From: Frankia alni
Lineage (GTDB): Bacteria; Actinomycetota; Actinomycetes; Frankiales; Frankiaceae
NCBI GenBank assembly: GCA_026225295.1
Contig: JAMFSN010000116.1
Coordinates: 96,938 to 133,889, forward strand
DNA: 36,952 nucleotides
Reading direction: 5' to 3'
The notes below the pieces were generated by a model. It was not told the origin of the DNA and searched no databases. It worked only from the letters and a program-made list of their open reading frames with translations. Positions 14,276-23,586 of this stretch are shown piece by piece (position 1 is the stretch's first letter; the number at the start of each line of letters is the position of its first letter). Made by a program: the position numbers and the translations under genes.

Positions 14276-16087
14276 GTGGGCCAGCCGACCGGCCTGCCGC
14301 CGGCCGCCCGAACGGCGGATCCGCCGCTTCCCGCGGCGTTCGTCGACCCGCGTCCGGAGGCCGACCGCCGCCCGGGTCCGACCAGCGGCCCGGACGCCGG
14401 GGCCGGCCCGGATGATCTGCTCGACCTGCTGCGACGGTCCGGCGGCGAACACGACTCCCGCTCACCGATCCGCGATCTGCTCGACGCCGTCTCGACCACC
14501 GTCGACGAGGCGGACCTGGCCGTGGTGCTGCGTCAGATCGTCAGCGCCGGCTGCGCATTGGTCGGGGCCGGCCGGGGAGCCCTCGCGGTCGAGGGCCCGG
14601 ACGGCCGGACGGCCCGGTTCGTGACGGTCGGGCTCGACCCCGAAGCCGCCGCCGCGCTGGGTCCACGGGTCACCGACCCCGGGCTCCACCGGATGGAGCA
14701 GCCCGCGCCGGGCTGTCCGACGCCCGGGCGACCCGGGTCCGGTCGGGCGGCGGGCCGGCCGGTCACCGGACGCCCCCTGCCGCCCGGCCATCCGCCGGTC
14801 ACAACCTTCCTGCTCGCCCCGGTCACCGCCCACGGTCGCCCGTCCGGTTCCCTCTACCTGGGGGACAAGCGGGCCGGCGGGCCGTTCACCGCGGACGACG
14901 AGGCAACCGCGCGGGCCCTGGCGGCGATCGCCGCCTTCGCCATCGACAACGTCGCCCGCTACGAGGAGACCCGCCGCCGGCAGGCGTGGTTGGCGGCCGG
15001 CGCCGAGATCACCACGGCGCTGCTGTCGGTCGATTCCCCGGGCGACGCGCTGGCCCTGGTGGCCCGCCGGGCCCGCCAGGTCGTGGGGGCCGACCTGGCC
15101 GCGATCGTGGTGCCGCTCCCCGCCGACCCGGGCACGCTGGTGATCTCCGTCGCCGACGGAACGAGCGCGGACGCGCTGCGCGGGTTGCGGATCCCGGCCG
15201 TCGGATCGCGGTACGCGCAGATCCTGGACACCGGCCGGGCGGCGTTCATCCCGGCCGCCGACGGGCCCGATGCTCCGTTGTTCGGCGGCGCGACCGGCGC
15301 GGTCCGGATCGGTCCGGCGATGGTGCTGCCGTTGGTCGCCGCGGGCCGGTGCGGGGGAGCGCTGGTGGTCGGATCGCACCGCGGCCGGCCCCCGTTCGCC
15401 TCCCTCGACCTGGAGATGGCGGGCGCGTTCGCCGGCCACGCGGCTCTCGCGCTGCACCTGTCGCGGGCCCAGCGGGAACGCGAGCGGCTGGCCGTCTTCG
15501 AGGACCGCGACCGGATCGCCCGTGACCTGCACGACGTCGTCATCCAGCGAGTCTTCGCGACCGGCCTGCAGCTGTCGGCCGTGGTGCGCTCGGTGGACGG
15601 CGAAGCGGCCGGGCGGATCTCCTCCGCCATTGCCGAGCTCGACCGCACGATGGACGACGTCCGGCGGGCGATCTTCTCCTTGAAGACCCAGACCGGCGAC
15701 GGGCCGGGTCTGAGCGAGCAGATCGTCGACATCGCCGCCCGGACCACCGACTGGCTGGGCGTCGCACCCGACGTCCGGCTGGAGGGACCCGTCGACCTGG
15801 GGGTCCCGGAATCCGTCCGGGCCCACCTCATCGCGGCGTTGCGCGAGACCCTGTCCAACATCGCCCGGCACGCCCGGGCGACCCGGATCGGGGTGCTCGT
15901 GCGGGTCACCCACGACCGGGTGCTCATCGAGGTGCGCGACAACGGCTGCGGGCCGGGCGGCGGATCCCGGACCAGCGGACTGGCCAACCTGCGGCGACGG
16001 GCTGCCGATCTCCGCGGGCAGATGGAGTACGGGCCGGGCCTCGACGGGACCGGTACCACGGTCACGTGGTGGGTCCCGATCAGCTGA
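14276..16087 (+). CDS. DevS/DosS-like GAF-domain sensor histidine kinase
   Basis: A 603-aa soluble kinase. GTG 14276 is preceded by GGGAGG at 14263-14268. A Pro/Asp-rich N-terminus leads to two GAF-type domains (about 70-225 and 240-390), then the HisKA_3 dimerisation helix with phospho-acceptor His419 in RDRIARDLHDVVIQRVF. The HATPase domain follows (N-box TLSNIARHARA, G1 box VRDNGCGPG) to the end. This layout and the kinase core match DevS/DosS of mycobacteria, where a GAF-bound heme senses O2, NO and CO. Whether the first GAF has a heme His cannot be told by eye. The response regulator is convergent, not downstream. Confidence 0.88.
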   Translation: MGQPTGLPPAARTADPPLPAAFVDPRPEADRRPGPTSGPDAGAGPDDLLDLLRRSGGEHDSRSPIRDLLDAVSTTVDEADLAVVLRQIVSAGCALVGAGRGALAVEGPDGRTARFVTVGLDPEAAAALGPRVTDPGLHRMEQPAPGCPTPGRPGSGRAAGRPVTGRPLPPGHPPVTTFLLAPVTAHGRPSGSLYLGDKRAGGPFTADDEATARALAAIAAFAIDNVARYEETRRRQAWLAAGAEITTALLSVDSPGDALALVARRARQVVGADLAAIVVPLPADPGTLVISVADGTSADALRGLRIPAVGSRYAQILDTGRAAFIPAADGPDAPLFGGATGAVRIGPAMVLPLVAAGRCGGALVVGSHRGRPPFASLDLEMAGAFAGHAALALHLSRAQRERERLAVFEDRDRIARDLHDVVIQRVFATGLQLSAVVRSVDGEAAGRISSAIAELDRTMDDVRRAIFSLKTQTGDGPGLSEQIVDIAARTTDWLGVAPDVRLEGPVDLGVPESVRAHLIAALRETLSNIARHARATRIGVLVRVTHDRVLIEVRDNGCGPGGGSRTSGLANLRRRAADLRGQMEYGPGLDGTGTTVTWWVPIS

Positions 16088-16092
16088 CCCGG

Positions 16093-16108
16093 CCCCGCCG
16101 CGGCGGGG
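16093..16108. terminator. 16-bp perfect palindrome between convergent devS- and devR-like genes
   Basis: CCCCGCCGCGGCGGGG fills the 21-bp space between the devS-like stop (16085-16087) and the devR-like stop (16109-16111). It can form a strong hairpin on both strands, so it may act as a bidirectional terminator. There is no U-tract, and the hairpin would have almost no loop unless the inner pairs open. Confidence 0.5.
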
Positions 16109-16849
16109 TCAGGCCCGCAGTTTGGTGGCGAACACCGCCGCCTGGGTACGGCTCTCCAGACCCAGCTTGGCCAGCAGGCTCGACACGTAATTCTTGACGG
16201 TCTTCTCGGCCAGGTACATCTTGCCGGCGATCTGCCGGTTGGTCAGTCCGTCGGCGATCAACGCGAGGATGCGCCGTTCCTGGTCGGTGAGGTCGGACAA
16301 CGCCTCCAACCCGGACAGCTGGGCGGGTCGCTCCGCACCGTTCGGGCTCCGGGGCCGCGTGGACGGCTCGGTGCGGTCGTCCATCAACGACTCGCCGGCC
16401 GCGATCCGCCGCAGGGCATCGACGAGCGCCGTGCCCCGGATGTGCTTGATGAGATAGCCCGCCGCCCCCGCGCGCCGGGCGGTCGCGAACGCCTCGTCGT
16501 CCTCGAAGGACGTGAGGATCAGGCACGCGATGGACGGATCGGTGGCCCGCACGGTGCGGCATACCTCGATGCCGGTTCCATCCGGCAGCCGGGCGTCGAG
16601 CACCGCGACGGTGGGCCGCAGGCGCAGGATGCCGGCCAGCCCGTCCCGCGCTTCAGCCGCCTCACCCACCACCACGATCCCGGGTTCGCTGGTCAGCACG
16701 TCCCGCAGTCCGCGCCGGACCAGCTCGTGGTCGTCGAGGAGGAACACCCGGATCGGCGCGGCGGCCGGGGAGGCAGGCACCGTCCCCGGGTCTTCGATCG
16801 GGCGAGCGGGAACCGCGGCCGGCTGCGCTTCGATCACCCTCCAGAGCAT
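16109..16849 (-). CDS. devR: DevR/DosR-like response regulator (NarL/LuxR family)
   Basis: A 246-aa protein. The receiver domain begins IRVFLLDDHELVRRGL (acidic pair 39-40), has its phospho-acceptor Asp85 in VAVLDARLPDG and the conserved Lys in GYLIKHIRG. The output domain is LTDQERRILALIADGLTNRQ, then MYLAEKTVKNYVSSLL and RTQAAVFATKL, which is nearly the same as the DNA-binding end of mycobacterial DevR. An N-terminal extension of about 30 residues is Ala/Pro-rich. ATG 16849 lies 5 nt after the stop of the MFS gene, indicating coupling. The partner kinase is the convergent devS-like gene. I saw no DosR-box palindrome in the window. Confidence 0.85.
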   Translation of the reverse strand: MLWRVIEAQPAAVPARPIEDPGTVPASPAAAPIRVFLLDDHELVRRGLRDVLTSEPGIVVVGEAAEARDGLAGILRLRPTVAVLDARLPDGTGIEVCRTVRATDPSIACLILTSFEDDEAFATARRAGAAGYLIKHIRGTALVDALRRIAAGESLMDDRTEPSTRPRSPNGAERPAQLSGLEALSDLTDQERRILALIADGLTNRQIAGKMYLAEKTVKNYVSSLLAKLGLESRTQAAVFATKLRA

Positions 16850-16854
16850 AGCGG

Positions 16855-18045
16855 TCACGGTTTCGCGCGGGTGGCCATGTCGGACGCGGCGATCACCGCC
16901 GCGAGCGCCCCGCAGCCGGCCACCACGACGAAGCCGGCCCGGGGGGTGGCCGCGTCGATGAGCCGTCCGGCCAGCGGCGAGCCGATCGCCACGCCGGTGG
17001 CGATCGCGGTGACCAGCCAGGCGAAGCCCTCGGTGCGGGCGGCCGGGGGCACCAGCCGTTCGATCAGGCCGTACCCGTTGATGAGGGCCGGCGCGATGGC
17101 CAGGCCGGAGACCACGGCCAGGGGCATCATCACCAGCACCCCGGGGGCCAGCAGCGGGAGACAGAGCCCGAGGGCCAGGCACCCGGCGGTCAGGCGGAAG
17201 CGCACCTCGAGGACCCGGCGGTGCGACCGGGCTCCGTAGGCCAGGCCGCCGGCACCCGAGCCGAGCGCCACCAGACCCAGCAGCGCCCCGCCGAGGGCGC
17301 CCGCGCCGTGGGCCCGGCTGAACGCGACCATCGACACGTCGAGGCCGCCGAACGCGGCGCCGGTGGCCAGGAACGTGAGGACCAATCGGCGGGTGGCCGG
17401 TTCCCGCAGCATCCGGATCCGGGTGCCCCCGCCACCCCGGGTCGGACCGGGGTCGGTCGAGTGCTGACGGACCAGGGCCACCACCCCGACGGCGCCGAAG
17501 CTGGCCGAAGCGGCCAGCCCGGCCACCGGGGACACGGTCGCGGCCAGCACGGTGATGATCGTCGGTCCGAGGATGAAGACCAGCTCGTCGATGGCGGATT
17601 CGAGCGCGAGCGCGGACCCGAGCAGCGGATCATCGCCCAGCTGGGCGGTCCACCGGGACCGCACGCAGGCGCCGACCGGCGGCATGGCCGCGCCGCAGGC
17701 CGCCGCGGCGAGGAACCACAGCGGCTCGGGGGCACCGGCCCGCACCGCGCCGATCAGCCCGACGATCGCGGCGAGGTGCACCGTCAGGCAGGTGAGCAGG
17801 ACCCGGGCCTGGCCGAGCCGGTCGAGCGCCCGGCCGACCAGGGGCGCCCCGACCGCTTCGGACAGCGCCGCGCCGGCGGCGACCGCCCCGGCGATGCCGT
17901 AGGAGCCGGTCCGCGCCTGGACCAGCAGGATCGTGCCGATGCCGACCATCGCGATCGGTAGTCGACCGACGAACGCCGCGACGACGAAGCCGGGCGCGCC
18001 GGGCGTGGCCAGCGCCCGTCGATAAGGGGAGGTCATGAGGTACAC
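16855..18045 (-). CDS. Major facilitator superfamily transporter
   Basis: A 396-aa membrane protein with about 12 hydrophobic segments arranged as two halves around a basic loop (VRQHSTDPGPTRGGGGTRIR). The loop after TM2, GRALDRLGQARVLL, is the MFS motif A. Drug or metabolite efflux is the usual role; no substrate can be inferred. GTG 18045 and ATG 18036 are both possible starts, neither with a strong ribosome-binding site. It is followed by the devR-like gene after 5 nt, so the transporter and the regulator are probably one transcript. Confidence 0.85.
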   Translation of the reverse strand: MYLMTSPYRRALATPGAPGFVVAAFVGRLPIAMVGIGTILLVQARTGSYGIAGAVAAGAALSEAVGAPLVGRALDRLGQARVLLTCLTVHLAAIVGLIGAVRAGAPEPLWFLAAAACGAAMPPVGACVRSRWTAQLGDDPLLGSALALESAIDELVFILGPTIITVLAATVSPVAGLAASASFGAVGVVALVRQHSTDPGPTRGGGGTRIRMLREPATRRLVLTFLATGAAFGGLDVSMVAFSRAHGAGALGGALLGLVALGSGAGGLAYGARSHRRVLEVRFRLTAGCLALGLCLPLLAPGVLVMMPLAVVSGLAIAPALINGYGLIERLVPPAARTEGFAWLVTAIATGVAIGSPLAGRLIDAATPRAGFVVVAGCGALAAVIAASDMATRAKP

Positions 18046-18130
18046 CGAGCATCACCCGGGACGAACCTGGGGCGCCACCGATTTTTCGTCCGGCCCGGGG
18101 ACCACCGGCCGGGCGGACCCGCGCCGGGCG

Positions 18131-19054
18131 TCAGTCCTGGCCCGGTCCGGGTCGGCTCCGAAAGACGTCGCCCCGGGGCGCGGAGTGGCGGCCGGCGGCG
18201 GTCGTCGGGCGCGCGGGGAGCCGGATATGCCGGATCCACGGGTGGGACGGCGGGCCCGGGTGATGGTCGGGCCCGGCGGCCCGCAGTCGCTTCACGAACG
18301 GCAGGGTCAGCAGCAGCCCGAACAGGAACCCGGCGACGTGCGCGCCGTACGCGACGCTGCCCCCGTCGGCCACCCCCACCCCGGACACGTACAGGTACTG
18401 CAGCAGAAACCAGGACCCGAGCACGATCCAGGCCGGCAGCCAGAACGGCAGGAAGAACAGGAACGTCAGAACGCCGATGACCTTGGCGCGGGGGAAGATG
18501 ACCATGTAGGAACCCAGGACTCCGGCGATCGCCCCGGACGCGCCGATCAACGTCGTGGGGGAATGGCCTTCGAACAACGCGAACGAGTACGTCGCGACAT
18601 AGCCGCACAGCAGATAGAAGCCGAGATAACGCAGCCGGCCCATCCGGTCTTCGATGTTGTTGCCGAACACCCCGAGAAACAACATGTTGCCCAGCAGATG
18701 CAGCCAGCTACCGTGCAGAAACATCGACGTCAGCACCGAGAGAAACGGGATCTTGGTGAAGGACGGGGGTTCCTGGGCCACGCAGGCAAGCTGCCCGGTG
18801 GCGGTCGGGACGACCTGACCGGAGGGCACGACCTGCGTGGCCTGGTTGGACAGCAGCTCCTTCGGGATCGCCGCCCAGTGGTCGAAGAAGCGCTGCTGCT
18901 CGCACACCGTCCGGGGTTTCGCGGTCTGGATCCCACCGATGGACGAGACGACCGGCTCGAAGAATACGAAGACCACCACATTCACCGCGATGAGCGCCCA
19001 GGTGACGTACGGCCGCCTGGCCAGCGGGTTGATGTCGTGAATGGGCAGGACCAC
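18131..19054 (-). CDS. Rhomboid-family intramembrane serine protease
   Basis: A 307-aa membrane protein. The catalytic Ser is residue 173 in IGASGAIAG and the His is in YGAHVAGF; HLLGNMLFLGVFGNNIED gives the oxyanion Asn helix. Six to seven hydrophobic segments are seen, with a long loop after TM1 carrying two Cys (TVCEQQRFF and GQLACVAQ) that could form a disulfide outside the membrane. The C-terminal tail is His/Pro/Arg-rich. GTG 19054 is used because AGGA lies about 8 nt upstream and it places TM1 near the start. It is divergent from bioA across 135 bp. Substrates are unknown. Confidence 0.9.
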   Translation of the reverse strand: MVLPIHDINPLARRPYVTWALIAVNVVVFVFFEPVVSSIGGIQTAKPRTVCEQQRFFDHWAAIPKELLSNQATQVVPSGQVVPTATGQLACVAQEPPSFTKIPFLSVLTSMFLHGSWLHLLGNMLFLGVFGNNIEDRMGRLRYLGFYLLCGYVATYSFALFEGHSPTTLIGASGAIAGVLGSYMVIFPRAKVIGVLTFLFFLPFWLPAWIVLGSWFLLQYLYVSGVGVADGGSVAYGAHVAGFLFGLLLTLPFVKRLRAAGPDHHPGPPSHPWIRHIRLPARPTTAAGRHSAPRGDVFRSRPGPGQD

Positions 19055-19189
19055 AGATACATCCTGCCCTGTCCCACCGGTCGGGTCGCGGCACGGGTGG
19101 CCGGCGGGCCGGGTCGCGACGACGTCGACCGCGGCGGCCCCGCGGCGTGCGGCCCCGCGCCGGGTGACCGGTCCACATAACGTGAGCCG

Positions 19190-20476
19190 GTGGACGCATC
19201 GCGGGACCTGCTGGCCGACGATCGGGCCTTCGTCTGGCACCCCTATTCGTCGGTGCGGGACCCGCTGCCGGTCTACCCGGTCGCTTCGGCGGCGGGCAAT
19301 CGGCTGACCCTGACCGACGGGCGCGAACTCATCGACGGCATGTCGTCGTGGTGGGCGGCGATCCACGGCTACGCCCACCCGGTGCTCGACGAGGCCGTAC
19401 GCGACCAGCTCGGCCGGATGGCCCACGTGATGTTCGGGGGCCTCACCCACGAGCCGGCCGTCACTTTGGCCCGGAGCCTGGTCGAGCTCACCCCCGCTCC
19501 GTTGACCAAGGTCTTTTTCAGCGACTCGGGCTCGGTGGCGGTCGAGGTGGCGATCAAGATGGCGCTGCAGTACTGGCAGGGCCGCGGCCGACCGGCCCGC
19601 AACCGGCTGCTGACCGTGCGGCGGGGCTATCACGGCGACACGTCCGGCGCGATGGCCGTGTGCGATCCCGAGACCGGGATGCATCACCTGTTCGCGGGCC
19701 TGCTGCCCCGGCAGATCTTCGCTCCCCGGCCGACGCCCGGCTTCGGCGCGACGTTCACCGACGCCGACATCGCCGGCCTCGCCGACCTGCTCGAACGGCA
19801 CCGCGACGAGCTGGCGGCGGTCATCTGCGAACCGGTGGTCCAGGGGACCGGCGCGATGAACTTCTACGCCCCGGCCTGGCTGAGCCGGCTGCGGGAGCTG
19901 TGCGACGCCCACGACGTCCTGCTCATCGCGGACGAGATCGCCACCGGATTCGGCCGGTCGGGGGAGCTGTTCGGCTGCGACCACGCGGGCGTGAGCCCCG
20001 ACATCATGTGCGTCGGCAAGGCGATGACCGGCGGCTACCTGTCGATGGCCGCGACGTTGTGCACCGCGGCGGTGGCCGACGGAATCTGCGCTTCGGAGGC
20101 CGGCGCGTTCATGCACGGCCCGACCTTCATGGCCAATCCACTGGCCGCCGCGGTCGCCGAGGCCAACATCGGGCTGCTGCGGTCCGGCGCCTGGCGCGAC
20201 GATGTGGCCCGGCTGGCCCGCGGCCTGGCCGCGGGACTGGCCCCGGCCCGGGACCGGCCCGGGGTGGCCGACGTCCGGGTGCTGGGCGCGATCGGGGTGA
20301 TCGAGACCCACGAGCCCGTGGATATGCGGGTGATCCAACCTCTGCTGGTCGAACTCGGGGTGTGGGTCCGGCCCTTCGGCCGCCTGGTGTACGCGATGCC
20401 GCCGTACCTCACCGGGGACGATGACCTGGCCGTCCTGACCGCGGCGATGGTCGAGGCGGTCGCCCGCACCACCTGA
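19190..20476 (+). CDS. bioA: Adenosylmethionine-8-amino-7-oxononanoate aminotransferase
   Basis: A 428-aa PLP enzyme of biotin synthesis that converts 7-keto-8-aminopelargonate to 7,8-diaminopelargonate with S-adenosylmethionine as amino donor. Family features: [12 protein letters not shown] near the N-terminus, [57 protein letters not shown] and the PLP Lys277 in [10 protein letters not shown]. The GTG 19190 start matches the family's N-terminus. No other bio genes and no BirA operator are visible nearby, so it is a detached pathway member. The next gene is 287 bp downstream. Confidence 0.93.
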   Translation: MDASRDLLADDRAFVWHPYSSVRDPLPVYPVASAAGNRLTLTDGRELIDGMSSWWAAIHGYAHPVLDEAVRDQLGRMAHVMFGGLTHEPAVTLARSLVELTPAPLTKVFFSDSGSVAVEVAIKMALQYWQGRGRPARNRLLTVRRGYHGDTSGAMAVCDPETGMHHLFAGLLPRQIFAPRPTPGFGATFTDADIAGLADLLERHRDELAAVICEPVVQGTGAMNFYAPAWLSRLRELCDAHDVLLIADEIATGFGRSGELFGCDHAGVSPDIMCVGKAMTGGYLSMAATLCTAAVADGICASEAGAFMHGPTFMANPLAAAVAEANIGLLRSGAWRDDVARLARGLAAGLAPARDRPGVADVRVLGAIGVIETHEPVDMRVIQPLLVELGVWVRPFGRLVYAMPPYLTGDDDLAVLTAAMVEAVARTT

Positions 20477-20604
20477 ACAACCACCCCGTCCCACCCACCG
20501 TCACCGTCCCGTGGCTGGAGTGGCTGGAGTGGCGGGGTCAGCGGGCGGTCGGGCGCGCGCCGGGGCTGCCGGCTCGGCTAAGTGACCGGCGAACCGGGCC
20601 GTTC

Positions 20605-20632
20605 TCGTCACTCCTGGGTCGGAGAGTGACGA
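20605..20632. promoter_or_regulatory. 9-bp perfect inverted repeat between bioA and the diguanylate cyclase gene
   Basis: TCGTCACTC at 20605-20613 and GAGTGACGA at 20624-20632 are perfectly complementary with a 10-nt loop. It lies 128 bp after bioA. With no U-tract it could be a weak terminator for bioA or an operator for the downstream gene. Confidence 0.5.
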
Positions 20633-20651
20633 ACTGGTTGCGGAAAGGCAC

Positions 20652-20671
20652 ACGAAGTTCGTACTCTTCGT
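20652..20671. promoter_or_regulatory. 6-bp inverted repeat upstream of the diguanylate cyclase gene
   Basis: ACGAAG (20652-20657) and CTTCGT (20666-20671) flank an 8-nt spacer in the least GC-rich part of this gap, 93-112 bp upstream of the ATG. It is a candidate operator; the evidence is only its symmetry and place. Confidence 0.35.
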
Positions 20672-20763
20672 TCACATCGCAACACTGTGGGTAGCGGTCA
20701 GATCGGGTCCAAGCCCCCCGCCGGGATCTGGTCGGCCGCGCCGGGACGAAGGGCTACGTCCAG

Positions 20764-22113
20764 ATGATGCTGCGCATTGCCGTTCCCCCTCTCTTACGCC
20801 GGGTGACGTTTCGGGTGCGGATGGCGCGGACCGGAGTCACGGCCCGATGGCGGATCACCCGCGAACTGCCCCCGCAGGCCGTCGGGTACGTCGTCGGGGT
20901 CGATGTCGCCTTCCTGGGGGCCACCGGGATCGCCGCGGTGGTGGCGGTGAAGGCCGGGATCCGGACGACCGATGTGCTCACCTTCGTGGCCTTCGGCGGA
21001 CTCGGTTGGGTCGCCCGGCGGTTGGCCCCCCGGGTCGGGGCCGCCCGGGGCCGCGCGGACCAGCCACAACGTGACCTGCTGTCGGCATGGACCCTCCCCG
21101 TGGCTCTCCTGCTGCCCCCGCTGTACGCCGCGGTCCTGCACCTGCCGCTCTACCTACGGCCGTACGGGGACGCGCGCAACGCGCCGCTACACAAGCAGTT
21201 CTTCAACGCGGCCGCGCTCGGGTTGTCCGGATTATGTGCATCTGTTACCCACGCGGCGCTCGCTCCCGTGCACGGAACGTACACGACGGTGACGTTCTCG
21301 AGCTCATACGTGCAGGTCATGGCCCTGTTCGGCGCGTCGGCGGCCTACCATCTGGTCAATCGATTGATCATGTTCGGAGTTATGCGATGCGTCGCCCCGA
21401 CGACCGCGCCTCAGGCGTTCGGCGGCCGGGACGCCTGGACGGTCGACGTCACCGAGATGTGCTCCGGGATCGCCGTCGCGGTGCTCTGGGCGACCAGCCC
21501 GCTGCTGATGTTGGCCGCCCTACCGCCGGTGGTCTCCCTGCAGCGCAGCATCCTGCACGCCGATCTGCTGCATGCCGCGCGCACCGACGCCAAGACCAGC
21601 CTGGCCAACCCGGCCCACTGGCGGGAAGTCGCCGAACAGGAGATACGGCGGGCCCGAAGGTGCGCGGAACCGGTCTCGGTCCTCCTCGTCGACATCGACC
21701 ATTTCAAGGACGTCAATGACCGCCACGGGCATCTGGTCGGGGACGAGGTGCTCGTCACGGTGGCCGACGTGCTGCGCAGTTCGGCCCGGCCGCACGACCT
21801 GGTCGGCCGGTTCGGGGGCGAGGAATTCGTGGTTCTGCTGGCCGGGGCCGATCTGGACGGCGCGGCCCGGGCCGCCGAACGCATCCGGGGACACGTCGCC
21901 GCCCAGTACTGCCACATCGCGGGGATCGCGCCGCTGGCGGTGACGGTGTCGGTCGGGGTCGCGACGGCCACCGGTTCCACCAGTGACCTGCCCGGTCTCC
22001 TGGAAGATGCCGACGCGGCGCTGTACCGGGCCAAGCGGGAAGGGCGTAACCGGGTGCGATTGGCCGGCGCCGACGGTCAGCTCACCGGCGGCGCGGCGGC
22101 CTGGACGGTCTGA
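20764..22113 (+). CDS. Membrane-anchored diguanylate cyclase (GGDEF domain)
   Basis: A 449-aa protein. Residues 1-270 contain about six hydrophobic segments (for example [15 protein letters not shown] and [17 protein letters not shown]) that I cannot assign to a named sensor family. The C-terminal GGDEF domain has the active-site GGEEF at 351-355, [14 protein letters not shown] for metal and substrate binding, and an inhibitory I-site RPHD at 342-345 exactly five residues before it. It should make c-di-GMP from two GTP, with product feedback. There is no EAL domain. ATG 20764 is followed by a second ATG, which is equally possible. Its 3' end overlaps the convergent folD by 37 bp. Confidence 0.92.
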   Translation: MMLRIAVPPLLRRVTFRVRMARTGVTARWRITRELPPQAVGYVVGVDVAFLGATGIAAVVAVKAGIRTTDVLTFVAFGGLGWVARRLAPRVGAARGRADQPQRDLLSAWTLPVALLLPPLYAAVLHLPLYLRPYGDARNAPLHKQFFNAAALGLSGLCASVTHAALAPVHGTYTTVTFSSSYVQVMALFGASAAYHLVNRLIMFGVMRCVAPTTAPQAFGGRDAWTVDVTEMCSGIAVAVLWATSPLLMLAALPPVVSLQRSILHADLLHAARTDAKTSLANPAHWREVAEQEIRRARRCAEPVSVLLVDIDHFKDVNDRHGHLVGDEVLVTVADVLRSSARPHDLVGRFGGEEFVVLLAGADLDGAARAAERIRGHVAAQYCHIAGIAPLAVTVSVGVATATGSTSDLPGLLEDADAALYRAKREGRNRVRLAGADGQLTGGAAAWTV

Positions 22114-22907
22114 CGCAGCAGCAGCATCGTGGTTACCGGCCCGACCCCGCCCGGTACCGGCGTCAACGCGCCCGCCACCGGCTCGACGGCGGCCGCGTCG
22201 ACGTCTCCGAGCACCCCGGTCTCGGTGTAGTTGGTGCCGACGTCGATGACGACCGCCCCGGGCCGGACGAAGCTCGCGTCCACCAGGCCCGCCCGGCCGA
22301 CCGCCGCGACCAGCACGTCGGCCGACCGGGCGACGTCGGCCAGGTCGAGGGTGCGTGAGTGGCAGACGGTGACCGTGGCGTCCTCGGCCAGCAGCAGCAG
22401 CGCCGCCGGCTTGCCGACCACCGGGCTACGGCCCAGCACCACCGCGCGGGCCCCGGCCAGCTTCACGTCGGCCCGCCGCAGAATCTCCAGCACGGCCGCG
22501 GCGGTGGCCGGCGCGAAGGCCGGCAGCCCGAGCGCCAGGCGACCCAGGCTTTCCGGGTTCATCCCATCGACGTCCTTGCCGACCGGGATGTGGGCCCCGG
22601 CGTCGGTCGCGCTCGTCCCGGCCGGCAGGGGCGTCTGCACGAGGATGCCGTGCACCGTGTCGTCCGCGGCGAGCTGGTCGATCAGGCTGGTCAGGGTGCC
22701 GGGCGGCGGTTCGTGCACGTCGCAGCGCACCCCGACCTTCGCCGCGTTGCGCTCGATCACCCTGACGTAGGAGCGGGCGGCACCGTCGTCGGTCGGAACG
22801 ACGACGGCCAGCGTCGGCTCGACGCCGGCCGCCCGCAGGCGGTCGACGTCGGCGACGACCGTGGCGCTGATGTCCGCGGCCATGGCCCGGCCGTCGAGCC
22901 GGGTCAT
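22077..22907 (-). CDS. folD: FolD-type methylene-tetrahydrofolate dehydrogenase lacking the cyclohydrolase lysine
   Basis: A 276-aa FolD-family protein of one-carbon metabolism. [11 protein letters not shown] (Gln91), GKDVDGMNP (111-115), the Rossmann segment [12 protein letters not shown] and the closing [12 protein letters not shown] are all kept. The catalytic motif is altered: in FolD a Tyr is followed four residues later by the Lys needed for cyclohydrolase activity (E. coli Tyr50/Lys54, human Tyr52/Lys56). Here Tyr47 is followed by Ile51 ([12 protein letters not shown]). The dehydrogenase should survive and the cyclohydrolase should not. ATG 22907 overlaps the stop of the stand-alone cyclohydrolase gene by 4 nt, which would supply the missing activity. 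Confidence 0.9.
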   Translation of the reverse strand: MTRLDGRAMAADISATVVADVDRLRAAGVEPTLAVVVPTDDGAARSYVRVIERNAAKVGVRCDVHEPPPGTLTSLIDQLAADDTVHGILVQTPLPAGTSATDAGAHIPVGKDVDGMNPESLGRLALGLPAFAPATAAAVLEILRRADVKLAGARAVVLGRSPVVGKPAALLLLAEDATVTVCHSRTLDLADVARSADVLVAAVGRAGLVDASFVRPGAVVIDVGTNYTETGVLGDVDAAAVEPVAGALTPVPGGVGPVTTMLLLRQTVQAAAPPVS

Positions 22908-23530
22908 GACCCGATCCTCTGCTCGACCGTGCGCACGATGCCGGCGGCCACGTCGTCCGCGGCCCGGTGGACGTCGAGGGCGGCGGCGGTCGCGGCCCGC
23001 AGCTCCGGATCGGTCATCGAGGCGAGGTTGATCCGGACGTTGATCACGGCGCTCTGGAGGGCGGCGCGGGCGCTGGCCGCCGCGACCGCGACATCGGACA
23101 GCACGTTGACGTTGGAGCCGTCGAGGATCTCCCCGCTCATGCGGACCACCGCGGCGGCCAGCTCGGCGGTCCGCAGCGGCACGTCCGCCGCTCCGACCAA
23201 CGCCTTCTGGATGGCGGCGGTGCGGGCGGCCCGGTCGGCATCGGTCTGCTTGGGAAGCTGGTAGGCGTCGGTGACGGCCGCGAAGGCGGCCGCGTCGTCA
23301 TCGGCGAGGGTCAGCGCCCGGTGCCGGGCCCCCTCCGCCTCGCCGCGGACCCGGATCATCGTCGCCTCGTGCTCGGCGTAGCGGGGCTTGCCGATCGTCA
23401 GGTTGCACACCATGCTGACCAACGCCGCGCCGAGCGCCGCGTTCAGGGCCGCCGCGGCACCGCCGCCCGGGGCCGGGGCCGCCGAAGCGAGCGCGGTGAG
23501 GAAACCGTCCAGCGTGCCGTCCTCGTCCAT
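22904..23530 (-). CDS. fchA: Methenyltetrahydrofolate cyclohydrolase (FTCD_C/FchA type)
   Basis: A 208-aa helical protein of the formiminotransferase-cyclodeaminase C-terminal family. The hallmark N-terminal region is clear: [20 protein letters not shown], then [40 protein letters not shown] is the second conserved block. Length equals that of free-standing FchA cyclohydrolases. Start ATG 23530 is supported by AAGGA in GGAAGGAACGT. It overlaps folD (ATGA), and the FolD encoded there has lost its own cyclohydrolase lysine. Cyclodeaminase activity is an alternative, but no histidine-degradation gene is nearby. Confidence 0.88.
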   Translation of the reverse strand: MDEDGTLDGFLTALASAAPAPGGGAAAALNAALGAALVSMVCNLTIGKPRYAEHEATMIRVRGEAEGARHRALTLADDDAAAFAAVTDAYQLPKQTDADRAARTAAIQKALVGAADVPLRTAELAAAVVRMSGEILDGSNVNVLSDVAVAAASARAALQSAVINVRINLASMTDPELRAATAAALDVHRAADDVAAGIVRTVEQRIGS

Positions 23531-23586
23531 ACGTTCCTTCCACCCGCCGCCATACGTCTGTTCCCACCTGCCGCCCCGGGCCGACG

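Noticed and set aside
14462-15913. Minus-strand open frame opposite the histidine kinase
   Set aside because: Shadow of the kinase coding strand; Gly/Arg/Gln-rich with no motif.
20672-20763. Possible c-di-GMP riboswitch before the diguanylate cyclase
   Set aside because: A GGGTAGCGGTC segment and a 6-bp stem (20699-20704 with 20725-20730) are present, but the conserved GEMM core and receptor are not.
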